Assembly (NCBI GenBank): GCA_024641285.1
Contig: JAHEDH010000009.1
Coordinates: 1 to 44,417, forward strand
Source: a bacterium
GTDB lineage: Bacteria > Actinomycetota > Acidimicrobiia > Spongiisociales > ZC4RG35
DNA length: 44,417 nucleotides
Reading direction: 5' to 3'
Shown here: positions 24,226-33,040 of the stretch, one piece after another
Position numbering within the stretch: position 1 is the stretch's first letter
Layout of the letters: each line of letters starts with the position of its first letter
Position numbers and translations under genes: made by a program
The notes under the pieces: model-generated
The model's input: the letters and a program-made list of their open reading frames with translations, nothing else
Databases searched by the model: none
Told to the model about the DNA's origin: nothing

Positions 24226-24855
24226 TCAGAGTCGGTCGAGTTGATCCACGATGTGGCTGCACGCATCCCGCAATGCCTCGGCGAGACTGCCGCGGATCAC
24301 GCTGGAGCCGACGGCGGCCGTCGAGTTGCGACGAGCGACGACGATCACGAGGTCGGTCCCGTCGACGTCGAAGCGATCGATGGCGATCCGGGATGGAAAT
24401 GCGGTGCCCTTCCACTCGCACAGCGCCCGGATCATCGCGTCGGCGGCTCCGAGCGGCGTGGCGTCTGCGACGGCTTCCACCACCCTGGCCCCATCGCTCA
24501 GGCGAACCGTCAGCTGGTCTCCCCCTGGGATGATGGCAGGGGCCGGCAGGCCCGAGGCTCGCTCCGGTTCGAGCTCGTCGGCGGGCTCGGTCGACGGTCG
24601 GTCTTCGAGGGAGGCGACGTCATCGTCGCCCTCGAGCGAGAGCTCTGGGATCTGCGTGTTCGTCGTGCTCTTCTTCCTCGCCGAGCCCTTGAGCCCGTAG
24701 GCGACGAGGATCCTGCGGATCTCCTCGAGGATCTCCGATTCGTCCGTTCCTTCGCGCATGCGGACACGGATGCCTTCGAGGCCCTCGTCGCTCAACTCGA
24801 TCACGATGTCCGAGACGCCTTCGACGTCCCGCAGCCGCTGTTCCAACCCAGTCAT
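24226..24855 (-). CDS. Conserved-looking hypothetical protein (209 aa)
   Basis: I do not recognise a named family. Residues 1-55 look like a small alpha/beta domain (MTGLEQRLRDVEGVSDIVIELSDEG...). An acidic, Glu/Asp/Pro-rich linker (about 75-105) joins it to a second alpha/beta domain (about 110-209) with alternating hydrophobic strands such as LTVRLSDGARVVEAVAD and TDLVIVVARRNSTAAVG. No membrane segment or catalytic motif is visible. ATG 24855 follows the 74-codon ORF by 10 nt, so the two are probably co-transcribed. The frame is open to 24948 but overlaps that ORF. Confidence 0.65.
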   Translation of the reverse strand: MTGLEQRLRDVEGVSDIVIELSDEGLEGIRVRMREGTDESEILEEIRRILVAYGLKGSARKKSTTNTQIPELSLEGDDDVASLEDRPSTEPADELEPERASGLPAPAIIPGGDQLTVRLSDGARVVEAVADATPLGAADAMIRALCEWKGTAFPSRIAIDRFDVDGTDLVIVVARRNSTAAVGSSVIRGSLAEALRDACSHIVDQLDRL

Positions 24856-24865
24856 GTCCGTCCCA

Positions 24866-25090
24866 TCATCCCCGTGCCAGTCGCTGCCGTCGTCGCCAAT
24901 CGACGAAGTCGACGACATCTGCCCACTCCGCTTGCGCTTCGGCATCACCGTACGCGGTCTCGAGCCTCCATCTCAGATGCGGCTTCGATGCCCTCGGCAG
25001 GTGATTGCCTTCGCTCCACCAGGCTCTGCGGGTGTGGGAGAACGCGACTCGAATCGCCTCGATGGCGATTCCAACCCATCTCCCGATCAT
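24866..25090 (-). CDS. Small hypothetical protein, upstream partner of the 209-aa protein
   Basis: 74 residues from ATG 25090 (77 from GTG 25099). It begins with a mildly hydrophobic amphipathic stretch (MIGRWVGIAIEAIRVAF) and has a strongly protein-like middle, HLRWRLETAYGDAEA, then ADVVDFVDWRRRQR. The RWRLETAYG and DVV-W pattern is, as I recall, conserved in small actinobacterial proteins of unknown function. It lies 10 nt before the 209-aa gene and diverges from moxR. An AGGG stretch sits 8 nt before ATG 25090. Confidence 0.6.
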   Translation of the reverse strand: MIGRWVGIAIEAIRVAFSHTRRAWWSEGNHLPRASKPHLRWRLETAYGDAEAQAEWADVVDFVDWRRRQRLARG

Positions 25091-25099
25091 CCACATCAC

Positions 25100-25244
25100 C
25101 CTGTTTCGTGTATGCCGAAGGGGCGGACGTCCGATCCAGAGATCGTGCCGTCAGCCCTCGACGACGCCTCCGACATACAGGCTACCCGGGAGACATCATT
25201 TGACCAGGGGTACAATTCCGCACTCAACCGAGGGAGATCACAGC
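25100..25244. promoter_or_regulatory. Divergent promoter region upstream of moxR
   Basis: 145 bp between divergent genes. Rightward, TACAAT at 25211-25216 is a 5/6 match to a -10 box; TTGACC is present, but only 5 bp before it, so it is not the matching -35. GGGAG lies 9 nt before GTG 25245 and would serve as ribosome-binding site. No clear leftward promoter is visible. Confidence 0.45.
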
Positions 25245-26222
25245 GTGAACACCGTTTCGACCGATCAGATCGAGAAGTTCGCCTCGCGATTCGATGCGGT
25301 CGCGTCGAACGTCGAGCGAGTCATCCAGGGGAAGCGGGAGGCCGTCGAACTGGTGCTGCTCTGTCTGTTCGCCGAGGGGCATGTCCTGATCGAGGACGTG
25401 CCCGGTGTCGGCAAAACCCTTCTCGCCAAGTCCATGGCCCGGTCGATCGACTGCACCTTCACACGCATCCAGTTCACGCCGGATCTCCTCCCATCCGACG
25501 TGACGGGCGTGTCGATCTGGGATCGTCAGGCCTCGGAGTTCGTGTTCAAGGAGGGCGCCATCTTCGCCAATGTCGTCGTCGGCGACGAGATCAACCGCGC
25601 CAGCCCCAAGACCCAGGCCGCCCTCCTCGAGGCGATGGAGGAGCGGCAGGTGACGAGCGACGGAATCACCCGGGCGCTCGCTCCCCCGTTCATCGTCGTG
25701 GCCACCCAGAACCCCCTGGAGCACGAGGGGACCTACCCACTGCCCGAGGCGCAGCTGGATCGATTCATGATGCGGGTGAAGATCGGCTACCCGTCGCGGG
25801 CCAAGGGCCTCGAGATCCTCGACACGCACGGCGTGCGATCGACGTTCCTCGACCTCGAACCGGTCATCACGGCCTCCGAAGTCGTGGACATGATCGACAT
25901 CGCCAGAACGGTCCACGTCTCCGAGCCGATCAAGGGCTACATCATCGACCTCGTCGAGGCGACCCGCTCCAACGACGAGATCCTGTTGGGAGCCTCGCCC
26001 CGCTCTGCGTTGTTCCTCCAGCGGGTGGCGCGTGCGCGGGCCGCGGCGGACGGCAGGGAGTTCGTGTCGCCGGATGACGTCAAGGCGCTGGCGCTCCCGG
26101 TCCTCGAGCACCGCATGGCCCTCCGGCCCGAGGCCCAGATGCGCGGCACCGGCCTCGCCAGGACCATCGACTCGGTGCTCGCGTCACTCACCGTCCCGTC
26201 CGCCACCCGGATCGCCAACTGA
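25245..26222 (+). CDS. MoxR-family AAA+ ATPase
   Basis: 325 residues. Walker A is GVGKT (54-58, in IEDVPGVGKTLLAK) and Walker B VVGDEINRAS (111-120), followed by MEERQVT and NPLEHEGTYPLPEAQLDRF, all standard for MoxR. These ATPases act as chaperones that mature or insert metal in partner proteins, often together with a DUF58 protein, as here. GTG 25245 has GGGAG upstream; the upstream open frame lies in the promoter region. The stop overlaps the next ATG as TGATG. Confidence 0.95.
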   Translation: MNTVSTDQIEKFASRFDAVASNVERVIQGKREAVELVLLCLFAEGHVLIEDVPGVGKTLLAKSMARSIDCTFTRIQFTPDLLPSDVTGVSIWDRQASEFVFKEGAIFANVVVGDEINRASPKTQAALLEAMEERQVTSDGITRALAPPFIVVATQNPLEHEGTYPLPEAQLDRFMMRVKIGYPSRAKGLEILDTHGVRSTFLDLEPVITASEVVDMIDIARTVHVSEPIKGYIIDLVEATRSNDEILLGASPRSALFLQRVARARAAADGREFVSPDDVKALALPVLEHRMALRPEAQMRGTGLARTIDSVLASLTVPSATRIAN

Positions 26223-27400
26223 TGCTGACCGAGCGCGGTTGGGCGTTCTCGGGGATCGCCGGCGCGCTCGTCATCCTCTGGGTCTTCCTCGGCGAGATCG
26301 AATTCCTGGCCGCCGGCGCGCTGTTGGCCGCCGGCCTCGTCTTCTCGGTTCTCCAGACCCGCCTCGGGCTCCCGGAGGTCACCGTGACCCGCCATCTCTC
26401 CCCCACCCTCGTCCACGAGGGGGACCAGGCGGCGGTGGACAGCAAGGTGTCGAACCGCGGACGTCGCCCGCTCGTCAACGCAGAGTTCACCGACGACGTC
26501 GGTGAACTGGGGTCGGCGGTCTTCCAGATCGGGCGGTTGGCGCCCCGAACAACCGCAGAAGCCGGCTACCGGATCGTGTGCCGGCCGCGAGGCGTCTACC
26601 AGGTCGGCCCGGCGACGGTCCGCGTGACCGATCCGCTCGGGTTCGCGTCCAGCGAACAGGTGCTCGCCTCCGCCGATCGGTTGATCGTGTATCCCGAAGT
26701 CGAGGAGCTGAGTGGATTTCCGATCACTCGCGGCAAGGACCCGGCGATGCAGGCATCGAGGCCCGAGTTCTCCCAGAACGGTGGCGAGGACTTCTTCACA
26801 CTCCGCGAGTACGAACGGGGCGACGATCTCCGGTTCGTGCACTGGCCGTCGACCGCCCGCAAAGACACGCTCATGATCAAACAGCTCGAGACCCCCTGGC
26901 AATCGAGAGCGCTGGTGCTGTTCGATCTCCGCAAACGGGCGTACGAGTCGAGCGAGCACTTCGAGAAGGCGGTCAGAGGAGCAGCATCCGTAGTTCGCCA
27001 TCTCGCCCGCTCCGGGTTCGACGCCGACCTGTGGGCGGGCGGGGCGCAGACGCTCAGCGTCGACTCGTACGCCGCCGTGATGGAACGCCTGGCCCTGGTC
27101 GACGTGGAGACCGACCTCGATCTCCGGACGGTGGCGAGCCGGATGCGGCAGACCGGGCGCGGTGGCGCCCTGGTCCTCGTGACCGGCATCGCCGACCACG
27201 AACTGCTCGAGGTCCATCGACTGCTGTCGCGGGACTATCGCAGCACGATCGTGATGGGCGCAACCGACACTTCACCGACGGCGCTCCTCGCGCTCCAACG
27301 GGCCGGCGCACTCACCATGTCGGTCTCCCCCAACGGCTCCTGGGCACAGGCCTGGACGACACTCACGAGTAGGCAATGGCTCGGCACCTCCGCTGGCTGA
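26222..27400 (+). CDS. DUF58-domain membrane protein
   Basis: 392 residues. Two hydrophobic stretches (about 8-22 and 27-41) are followed by a beta-rich part, then the DUF58 signature NGGEDFFTLREYERGDDLRFVHWPSTARKDTLMIKQ and a vWA-like strand ALVLFDLRKRAYESS. DUF58 proteins pair with MoxR ATPases and transglutaminase-like proteins in a conserved operon whose role is uncertain (envelope or metal-linked protein assembly). Translation is probably coupled to moxR by TGATG; the 3' end overlaps the next gene by 25 nt. Confidence 0.92.
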   Translation: MLTERGWAFSGIAGALVILWVFLGEIEFLAAGALLAAGLVFSVLQTRLGLPEVTVTRHLSPTLVHEGDQAAVDSKVSNRGRRPLVNAEFTDDVGELGSAVFQIGRLAPRTTAEAGYRIVCRPRGVYQVGPATVRVTDPLGFASSEQVLASADRLIVYPEVEELSGFPITRGKDPAMQASRPEFSQNGGEDFFTLREYERGDDLRFVHWPSTARKDTLMIKQLETPWQSRALVLFDLRKRAYESSEHFEKAVRGAASVVRHLARSGFDADLWAGGAQTLSVDSYAAVMERLALVDVETDLDLRTVASRMRQTGRGGALVLVTGIADHELLEVHRLLSRDYRSTIVMGATDTSPTALLALQRAGALTMSVSPNGSWAQAWTTLTSRQWLGTSAG

Positions 27401-29706
27401 CTGGCGTCCTCGCCCTCCTGCTCGCAACTGCGAGACTCACGCGACTGCTCCAGCCCACGTCTTCGGGGCCGTCGTGGGTCGTCATCGTCCTTGCGATGGC
27501 AGTCATGGGCGGTGTCATCACGTGGGTCGCCGCCAGCTATCGCATCTCGTGGATATCGGTCGCAACGATCAACCTCGTGGCCATCGTCATCGCAGGCCTC
27601 CGGGTCATGGCGCCGGGAACACTGCTGTTCGGCATCGTTCCCACTCCCGAGACCTTCGACCTGCTGGGAAGCGAGATGGCCTTCGCAGCCGAGGTCTTCC
27701 GATACGGTGCTGCGCCCGTCCTTCCGATCCCCGGGCTGGTCGCAGCCATCGGATCGCTGTTCTGGGTCTTCGGCTCGCTGCTCGCCGCATCGGCGGTCAC
27801 CGGAACCTCGTGGATCGGTTCGGCTCCCGCACTGGTGTTCTACCTCCAGCTCGCGACCCTCGATCGTCGCAGCTCGACGACGACCTGGATCGCTGCATTC
27901 GCCGCCATCGCCACGCTGTCGGTACTCGCGGCCGGACCTGGCGCCGACCGGCGAACCGGTCGACTGCGAGACCCCGGCGGTCTGATGATCGCGCGGAGGT
28001 CGGCGGTGCTACCCGGCGCGCTCACCGTGGTCATGGTCGTTGCCGCCGTGGGCGCCACGTCGGCGTTCGGGTCCACCGTCCCGGAGGCCGGCTCGATCGA
28101 CTGGCGGACGAGCAGCGGCATCGGAACCGGACTGTACGGTCAGGGCTCCTCCCTCAATCTGTTCGTCGGCCTGCAGCAGAACGTGGTCTCGCTGAGCGAC
28201 GAGCCGGTGTTCTATGCCAGAGTCAGCGACTCCGCCCCGGACAACGATGAGTTGTACTGGCGGTTGATCACCCTCGATGTGTTCGACGGTGAGAACTGGA
28301 TCCCCGGCGCCCAATCCTTCTCACAGCAGGGCGAGACGCGTTACGAGCGCGAGGAGTGGCAATTCGAGGGCCCGACGGTCGAGATGAGCGCCCGCATCAG
28401 GATCGCCGGCCTCAGACAGCAGCTGCTTCCCATCGTCTACTCGACGACAGATCTCCAGAGCCCCAACCAGCTGATCGCCGAGAGCTTCCGGGTTCGCGAA
28501 GACGGTTCGATCGGCATCGACGTGCGCAGCCGCGAGGGTTGGGAGTACGAGATCCGCGCCGACGTGCCAGACCCCGACATCGCACAGCTGGCCTCCCTCG
28601 GGGGTCAGCTCAGCCCGATCTTCGATGAGGCCGTTGCGCAGGGCGCCATCGACCTGAGCCCCCGGCCGGTCAACTTCGTCCCCAGACCTCCCGAGGTGGA
28701 CGCCTACCTCGAGCTTCCCGACGACGTGTCACTCGCGGTGAAGACTGCAGCGCGCGACATCACCGAGCCGGGTTTCACCAGATTCGAGAAGGCGCTCATC
28801 CTCGAAGCGTTCTTTCGTGACGACGACAACTTCGTGTACTCGACGGATGTCAGCACCGGTCACAGCTCGCTCGACCTCGAAGACTGGTTGCTGGATCCCG
28901 AAAGCGAGAACTTCCGGCGGGGCTACTGCGAGCAGTTCGCGACCGCCATGGCAGTCATGGCCAGATCGCTTGGACTGCCGAGCCGGGTCGTGCTCGGATT
29001 CACACCGGGGACCGTCGTGGATCAGGAGGACGGCTCCGAGCTGATCGTCGTCCAGGAACGAAACGCCCACGCGTGGGTGGAGATCTGGATGGATGGCCAG
29101 GGCTGGATGAGGTTCGACCCCACCCCTCGGGCCGACGGCATCAACAACTCGCTGGGCCAGCAGGAGATCGGGTTCGACGCCAGGGCCTACGTGCCTGCTC
29201 CCGACGAGGGCGACACGGCCGGCGTGAGTGGCCGCCTGCCCGGTGAGCGCGATCCTGCGCTGCCGGACTTCGACGAGTTCCTCGGAGACTCGACACCCGA
29301 CCTCCTACCCGACGACGGGATCCGGATACCCGGCTGGCTGTGGGGCGCAATGGTCCTCGTCGTCGCAGCCGGAGCGTTGCCGGCCTACAAGACGATCCGT
29401 CGCCGCCGGCGCCTGGCTGCGGTGGCGACCGGCAACATCGAAGTCGCCTGGATCGAGATCACCGATCGGCTGCGAGACCTGGGCTCGGAGGTGAGTGAGG
29501 ACCTCACACCGATAGAGATCGCGGCCTCGCGGCATCCCGATCTCGTGCCGCTCGCACGGATCTACAGCGCGGTCGCCTACGGGGGCAGGCCGGTCGGTGA
29601 TGGCCGGAGGGCGTTCGAGGTGGCGGACAGCCGGCTCAGCAGCGGTCAGGGGACCGCTGAGCGGATTCGGGAACGGGTGGCGCTGGGATCGATCCGGCGG
29701 CGCTGA
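27376..29706 (+). CDS. TgpA-like membrane transglutaminase-domain protein
   Basis: 776 residues. The N-terminal 200 residues hold about six membrane segments (with a basic break before TM6 near 205-225), followed by a large extracytoplasmic part with a transglutaminase core. Its catalytic triad is visible as Cys518 (RRGYCEQFATAMAV), His565 (NAHAWVEIW) and Asp581 (RFDPTPR). One more membrane segment (about 653-670) precedes a cytoplasmic C-terminal tail. The TgpA family has papain-like transglutaminase or protease activity and occurs with MoxR and DUF58. Natural substrate unknown. Confidence 0.93.
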   Translation: MARHLRWLTGVLALLLATARLTRLLQPTSSGPSWVVIVLAMAVMGGVITWVAASYRISWISVATINLVAIVIAGLRVMAPGTLLFGIVPTPETFDLLGSEMAFAAEVFRYGAAPVLPIPGLVAAIGSLFWVFGSLLAASAVTGTSWIGSAPALVFYLQLATLDRRSSTTTWIAAFAAIATLSVLAAGPGADRRTGRLRDPGGLMIARRSAVLPGALTVVMVVAAVGATSAFGSTVPEAGSIDWRTSSGIGTGLYGQGSSLNLFVGLQQNVVSLSDEPVFYARVSDSAPDNDELYWRLITLDVFDGENWIPGAQSFSQQGETRYEREEWQFEGPTVEMSARIRIAGLRQQLLPIVYSTTDLQSPNQLIAESFRVREDGSIGIDVRSREGWEYEIRADVPDPDIAQLASLGGQLSPIFDEAVAQGAIDLSPRPVNFVPRPPEVDAYLELPDDVSLAVKTAARDITEPGFTRFEKALILEAFFRDDDNFVYSTDVSTGHSSLDLEDWLLDPESENFRRGYCEQFATAMAVMARSLGLPSRVVLGFTPGTVVDQEDGSELIVVQERNAHAWVEIWMDGQGWMRFDPTPRADGINNSLGQQEIGFDARAYVPAPDEGDTAGVSGRLPGERDPALPDFDEFLGDSTPDLLPDDGIRIPGWLWGAMVLVVAAGALPAYKTIRRRRRLAAVATGNIEVAWIEITDRLRDLGSEVSEDLTPIEIAASRHPDLVPLARIYSAVAYGGRPVGDGRRAFEVADSRLSSGQGTAERIRERVALGSIRRR

Positions 29707-29714
29707 AGGGCCGT

Positions 29715-30236
29715 TCAGCCGTTGGCCGAACGTCCCTGCTCTTCCCGAACGTCGTCTTCGACGCGGTGCAGCATCTGCAGGAACGTGGTGCGATCGAGCT
29801 CGAACCTGGTCACGTCGTCCTCGACGGAGCGGGTGATCTCGTCGATGGCGACGAAGAATGCCAACTGGCCCTCGCGGAGTGCGTCGAGGACCTCGTCGTC
29901 CTGTTTGGCGATCTTGAAGATCGAGCGACCATCCGTCACGAGCTTCACCTCGGCGAGGTGGGTGTCCATGTCGGCGTTACGCCGGAGATAGTCCCACGCC
30001 CGCCGAACCCGTTGAAGCGACATGCCGTTGTCCAGCAGACTCTTGACGACCCGTAGCGCAACGAGGTCTCGGAAGGAGTAGAGGCGCCGGACACCTGGGC
30101 GGCCGTTCGTGCTCTGGACCGAAGGCTTGACCAGATCGACCCTGTCCCAATATCGAAGCTGGTGGTGGGTGGCGGACGTCAGCTTCGAGGCCTGTTGGGC
30201 CGTGAATCCCTCTCTCAACTCTTGCTCCGAACACAT
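29715..30236 (-). CDS. MerR-family transcriptional regulator
   Basis: 173 residues. The N-terminal winged helix reads FTAQQASKLTSATHHQLRYWDRVDLVKPS, then RRLYSFRDLVALRVVKSLLDNGMSLQRVRRA, which is the MerR DNA-binding layout (helix-turn-helix, wing, second helix). The C-terminal half has no Cys cluster or drug-binding signature, so the signal is unknown. ATG 30236 is chosen because the helix-turn-helix starts 10 residues in; the open frame upstream is not protein-like. It converges on the transglutaminase gene with 8 bp between stops. Confidence 0.88.
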   Translation of the reverse strand: MCSEQELREGFTAQQASKLTSATHHQLRYWDRVDLVKPSVQSTNGRPGVRRLYSFRDLVALRVVKSLLDNGMSLQRVRRAWDYLRRNADMDTHLAEVKLVTDGRSIFKIAKQDDEVLDALREGQLAFFVAIDEITRSVEDDVTRFELDRTTFLQMLHRVEDDVREEQGRSANG

Positions 30237-30333
30237 CAGGACCGGGAACACACACCCGGTCGAACTCCAAACCCTTGCCCACCCGTGGTCGCTTCGGCGA
30301 CCTCCCCAGGTGAACGGGTACCTTAGTGGCGAA

Positions 30334-30666
30334 TCAACGCCGCCCGAACGGTCGACGCCAGGGTGTTTTTCCCGATCCTGGATCGTTGGAGGATGACGGC
30401 TTCTGAGTACGGTCCGAGAGCTCGTAGACGAGCGCAGAAGCCGAGGCGACGATGATCGCAAACCCGACGAGCGCAACGATGGTCTGGACCGTGAAGAAGG
30501 CCAGGACGACGACTGCCCCGACGACCAGGCCGGCGATCGGAAGACGGATGCCGAAGCGGCGGGGGCGGTTGATGTTCCTGACGGCACGGGCGAGCGAAGG
30601 ATCTTCCTCGTAGAACTGTCGCTCTATCTCGGAGAGGATCTGCTGTTCTCGGTCATCCAGTGACAT
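30334..30666 (-). CDS. DUF3040 small membrane protein
   Basis: 110 residues. The N-terminus MSLDDREQQILSEIERQFYEEDPSLARAV is the DUF3040 signature found across actinobacteria. It is followed by a basic stretch and two close membrane segments (about 48-66 and 69-87), then a short Ser/Pro-rich basic tail. Function unknown; the layout suggests a small inner-membrane protein with cytoplasmic ends. ATG 30666 fits the family start. It diverges from the histidine phosphatase gene. Confidence 0.88.
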   Translation of the reverse strand: MSLDDREQQILSEIERQFYEEDPSLARAVRNINRPRRFGIRLPIAGLVVGAVVVLAFFTVQTIVALVGFAIIVASASALVYELSDRTQKPSSSNDPGSGKTPWRRPFGRR

Positions 30667-30802
30667 GGCTACACGCTCTTGATGCTCGGCTTCCTGGGTG
30701 AAGCTTACCCACATCCATCGGCAATGCTCAGACGACACCTTGAAGAATTCTCGGGAACGCGCGAACTTTTCTCCGGGACCGAAGGGCGTAGTCTGCCGGG
30801 CG
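30667..30802. promoter_or_regulatory. Divergent promoter region between DUF3040 and histidine phosphatase genes
   Basis: 136 bp. TAGTCT at 30789-30794 lies 8 nt before ATG 30803 and would give a leaderless transcript; no ribosome-binding site is seen there, which agrees. Toward DUF3040, TAAGCT (plus AGCTTA at 30697-30702) preceded by TGGG is a possible extended -10. Both calls rest on short matches. Confidence 0.35.
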
Positions 30803-31405
30803 ATGGCCCGGCACATTCATCTCGTCAGACACGGTGAGGCGCACAACCCCGACGAGGTCGTGTACGACTCGCTGCCCGGGTATCCCCTGTCCGACCTCGG
30901 CGCAGTGCAGGCACGTTCGGCGAGCCGGTTCCTCGGGTCCCAGCCCATCGTGGCCGTGTGGTCCTCGCCGCTGCAGCGTGCACTGGAGACCGCTGCCTCG
31001 ATCGCCAAGCGCTGCGGGCTGGCCGTCATGGTCGACGATGCCCTCATCGAATGGTCGCTGCTGTCGCGTTGGGCGGGCACTCCATGGGTCGACCTCGCGA
31101 CTTCGCACCCCGGCGAGCTCGAGGCCTACCTGGAACACCCGAACCACCTCGGCTTCTCCGACGAGTCACTCGAGGACCTCGCCCGGAGAATGGTCGACGC
31201 GGTTCATCGGATCGACGCCCGCCACGAGGCAGGCGATGTCGTCGTCGTGGGCCACCAGGATCCGATCCAGGCCGTCAGGCTCGCGCTGACCGGTCGCGAT
31301 CTGTCGACGCTCCACACCGACAAGCCGACTCACGCCTCGGTGATCACCCTCACGCCCGGAACCCCGTGGCGGGAGGTTGCGATGTGGGAGCCCGAGCAGG
31401 TCTGA
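30803..31405 (+). CDS. Histidine phosphatase family (phosphoglycerate mutase-like) protein
   Basis: 200 residues. The catalytic RHGE motif is at residues 9-12 (HIHLVRHGEAHN), WSSPLQRALETA follows at about 52-63, and the second active-site His is in VVVVGHQDPI. These mark a branch-1 histidine phosphatase (GpmB/CobC-like), which removes phosphate from small molecules; the substrate is not evident. The start at ATG 30803 matches the family N-terminus; the frame remains open upstream to 30698. It converges on the NUDIX gene with 3 bp between stops. Confidence 0.9.
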   Translation: MARHIHLVRHGEAHNPDEVVYDSLPGYPLSDLGAVQARSASRFLGSQPIVAVWSSPLQRALETAASIAKRCGLAVMVDDALIEWSLLSRWAGTPWVDLATSHPGELEAYLEHPNHLGFSDESLEDLARRMVDAVHRIDARHEAGDVVVVGHQDPIQAVRLALTGRDLSTLHTDKPTHASVITLTPGTPWREVAMWEPEQV

Positions 31406-31408
31406 GGA

Positions 31409-32038
31409 TCAGGACGTTCGAAGGTGGCTCAGAAGGGCGGCATCCGTCTCGAACGCCAGCTCCGGGAGATGCGTCAGGGGGAAGAACTCTGCCTCGACCG
31501 CGTCGTCGCCCGCCTCGAGGACACCTCCGGTCACCGTGGCTTCGAACCAGATGCCGACGGTGAGCTTGGCGGGATCGTGGAAATTCGACGCCACCCACAC
31601 GACATCCCCGATCTCGACTTCGAGGCCCGATTCCTCGCCGACCTCCCTCGCGGCGCCGGCGCGCACGTCTTCGCCGTAGTCGAGGTACCCGCAGGGGATG
31701 CACCAGAGCCCCGACCGGGTGGCCGACGGCCCCCGGCGCACCATCAACACCATCCCGTCCTCGATCACCAGTCCGGCCACCCCGACCGCCGGATTGCGAA
31801 AGTGCACCCAGTCACACCTCGGGCAGACCTTGCGAGGCCGTCCCTTGGCGACCCGCGCTGTGAGCTCCGTGGCGCAGCGCGGGCAGAAGGTGAATTCCCC
31901 GGGCCAGAACGGCGAGACATCGGTGTGTGACACGAGTCGCAGTTTTGCGTTGTCGCCGCCGTTGACCAAGACTCCGACCCGACGCTCCGACGAAGATCGG
32001 AGCAACGTCCCCGACCCGTCGTCCCCGAAGAGACCCAT
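31409..32038 (-). CDS. NUDIX hydrolase with N-terminal zinc ribbon
   Basis: 209 residues from ATG 32038. A zinc ribbon with Cys52/Cys55 and Cys72/Cys75 (FCPRCATEL, VCPRCDWVHF) precedes a NUDIX domain with a full Nudix box at 117-139 (GYLDYGEDVRAGAAREVGEE). The layout resembles NudC-like NADH pyrophosphatases, but the short form also covers ADP-ribose and other nucleotide hydrolases. Start is unsure: ATG 32038, a GTG at 31933 that would still keep the ribbon, or ATG 32116. Confidence 0.87.
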   Translation of the reverse strand: MGLFGDDGSGTLLRSSSERRVGVLVNGGDNAKLRLVSHTDVSPFWPGEFTFCPRCATELTARVAKGRPRKVCPRCDWVHFRNPAVGVAGLVIEDGMVLMVRRGPSATRSGLWCIPCGYLDYGEDVRAGAAREVGEESGLEVEIGDVVWVASNFHDPAKLTVGIWFEATVTGGVLEAGDDAVEAEFFPLTHLPELAFETDAALLSHLRTS

Positions 32039-32792
32039 GAGACGCCCTCTGGCAACCGCAGCCGCCATGTTCACCTCAGCAGCGATCTGGGCCGGCATCG
32101 TCAGCATCACCGACACCTACGCCGACTCGTCGGCAATCGTGTTGGGTGCCGGACTGCTCGTCGTCGTGACCGTGTCGATCGTGGGCATGGTCGCCGGGGC
32201 TGCGCGGTGGGCGCTGAGGATCGGCATCGCCGCCTCGGCGTCGATGGTCGCCCTCGGCGTCGTGTTTCCCCTGACGGCGTGGTCCGTGGTCGGGATGGCG
32301 CTCGCAGGCGCAGCCATCGCCGGCCTCGGCGGCACCGCATTCGAGGGGCTCATCAGGCAGCGCCCTCCCGCAGACGGGCCTCCTGCTCGGGCGGTGCTCC
32401 TTCCGCTCCTGCTGCTCGTCGCCCCCCTCATCTGGGCCGTCTCGGCCCCTGATGGCCTGGGGTCTGCGCCGCTGGCGGCGGTGGCGATCAGCTGGGTTGG
32501 GGCGGCGTGGTACATGAGGGCGCTTCCGGGGGCGCTGACGCTCGTCCGGTTTCTGCTGCCTGCCGGTCTGGCGTTGACGGCTCCACCGAGCGGAATGCCG
32601 ATCGGGCTGCTCATCGGCCTCACGGCAGCGGGCGCAGCGGCGCTCGCCTGGTCGGTCGATGCCCGGATCGCAGTCCATCCGCTGGCCGAGCCAGGGACGA
32701 CCGTCCCGATCCCGCCGGAGCTGGCACCTCGCGACATACTCGACGCAGCCGGAATCGACGATCGCGGTCGACGCAAGGACGGCGGCGCGTGA
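32037..32792 (+). CDS. Polytopic membrane protein of unknown function
   Basis: 251 residues, with about seven hydrophobic segments (roughly 6-22, 31-50, 57-75, 79-97, 117-134, 142-185, 190-206) and a short cytoplasmic tail ending in RRKDGGA. I recognise no family motif. The start ATG 32037 overlaps, on the other strand, the NUDIX start. It ends in a GTGA overlap with the following small membrane protein, so the two form an operon. Composition is Ala/Gly/Leu-rich, as usual for membrane proteins in this genome. Confidence 0.65.
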   Translation: MRRPLATAAAMFTSAAIWAGIVSITDTYADSSAIVLGAGLLVVVTVSIVGMVAGAARWALRIGIAASASMVALGVVFPLTAWSVVGMALAGAAIAGLGGTAFEGLIRQRPPADGPPARAVLLPLLLLVAPLIWAVSAPDGLGSAPLAAVAISWVGAAWYMRALPGALTLVRFLLPAGLALTAPPSGMPIGLLIGLTAAGAAALAWSVDARIAVHPLAEPGTTVPIPPELAPRDILDAAGIDDRGRRKDGGA

Positions 32793-33040
32793 GGAGACCC
32801 AACCCGTGGATCGCAATTCCGTCGCTCATTGCGGGGCTGATCGCCGGGTGGGTGGGCTACGTCGTCACCGACGTGTCCTGTCGGGTCCAGCTGGACGACG
32901 GCACCGTCGAGAGCTGCCCGGAGTGGGCGATCCCCGTCTCGATCATCGCCTTCCTGCTCGTCACGATCGGCATGGCCGTCGTGATCGTTCTCGTCTTCCG
33001 CTCCCTCGCCGAAGCCGCCGACCGCGAGGGCTCCTCCTGA
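32789..33040 (+). CDS. Small two-segment membrane protein
   Basis: 83 residues from GTG 32789, overlapping the previous stop as GTGA. Two membrane segments (about 7-27 and 46-68) flank an outside loop holding two cysteines (SCRVQLDDGTVESCPEW), which could form a disulfide. No family is recognised. The coupling suggests it works with the upstream membrane protein. Confidence 0.6.
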   Translation: MRRPNPWIAIPSLIAGLIAGWVGYVVTDVSCRVQLDDGTVESCPEWAIPVSIIAFLLVTIGMAVVIVLVFRSLAEAADREGSS

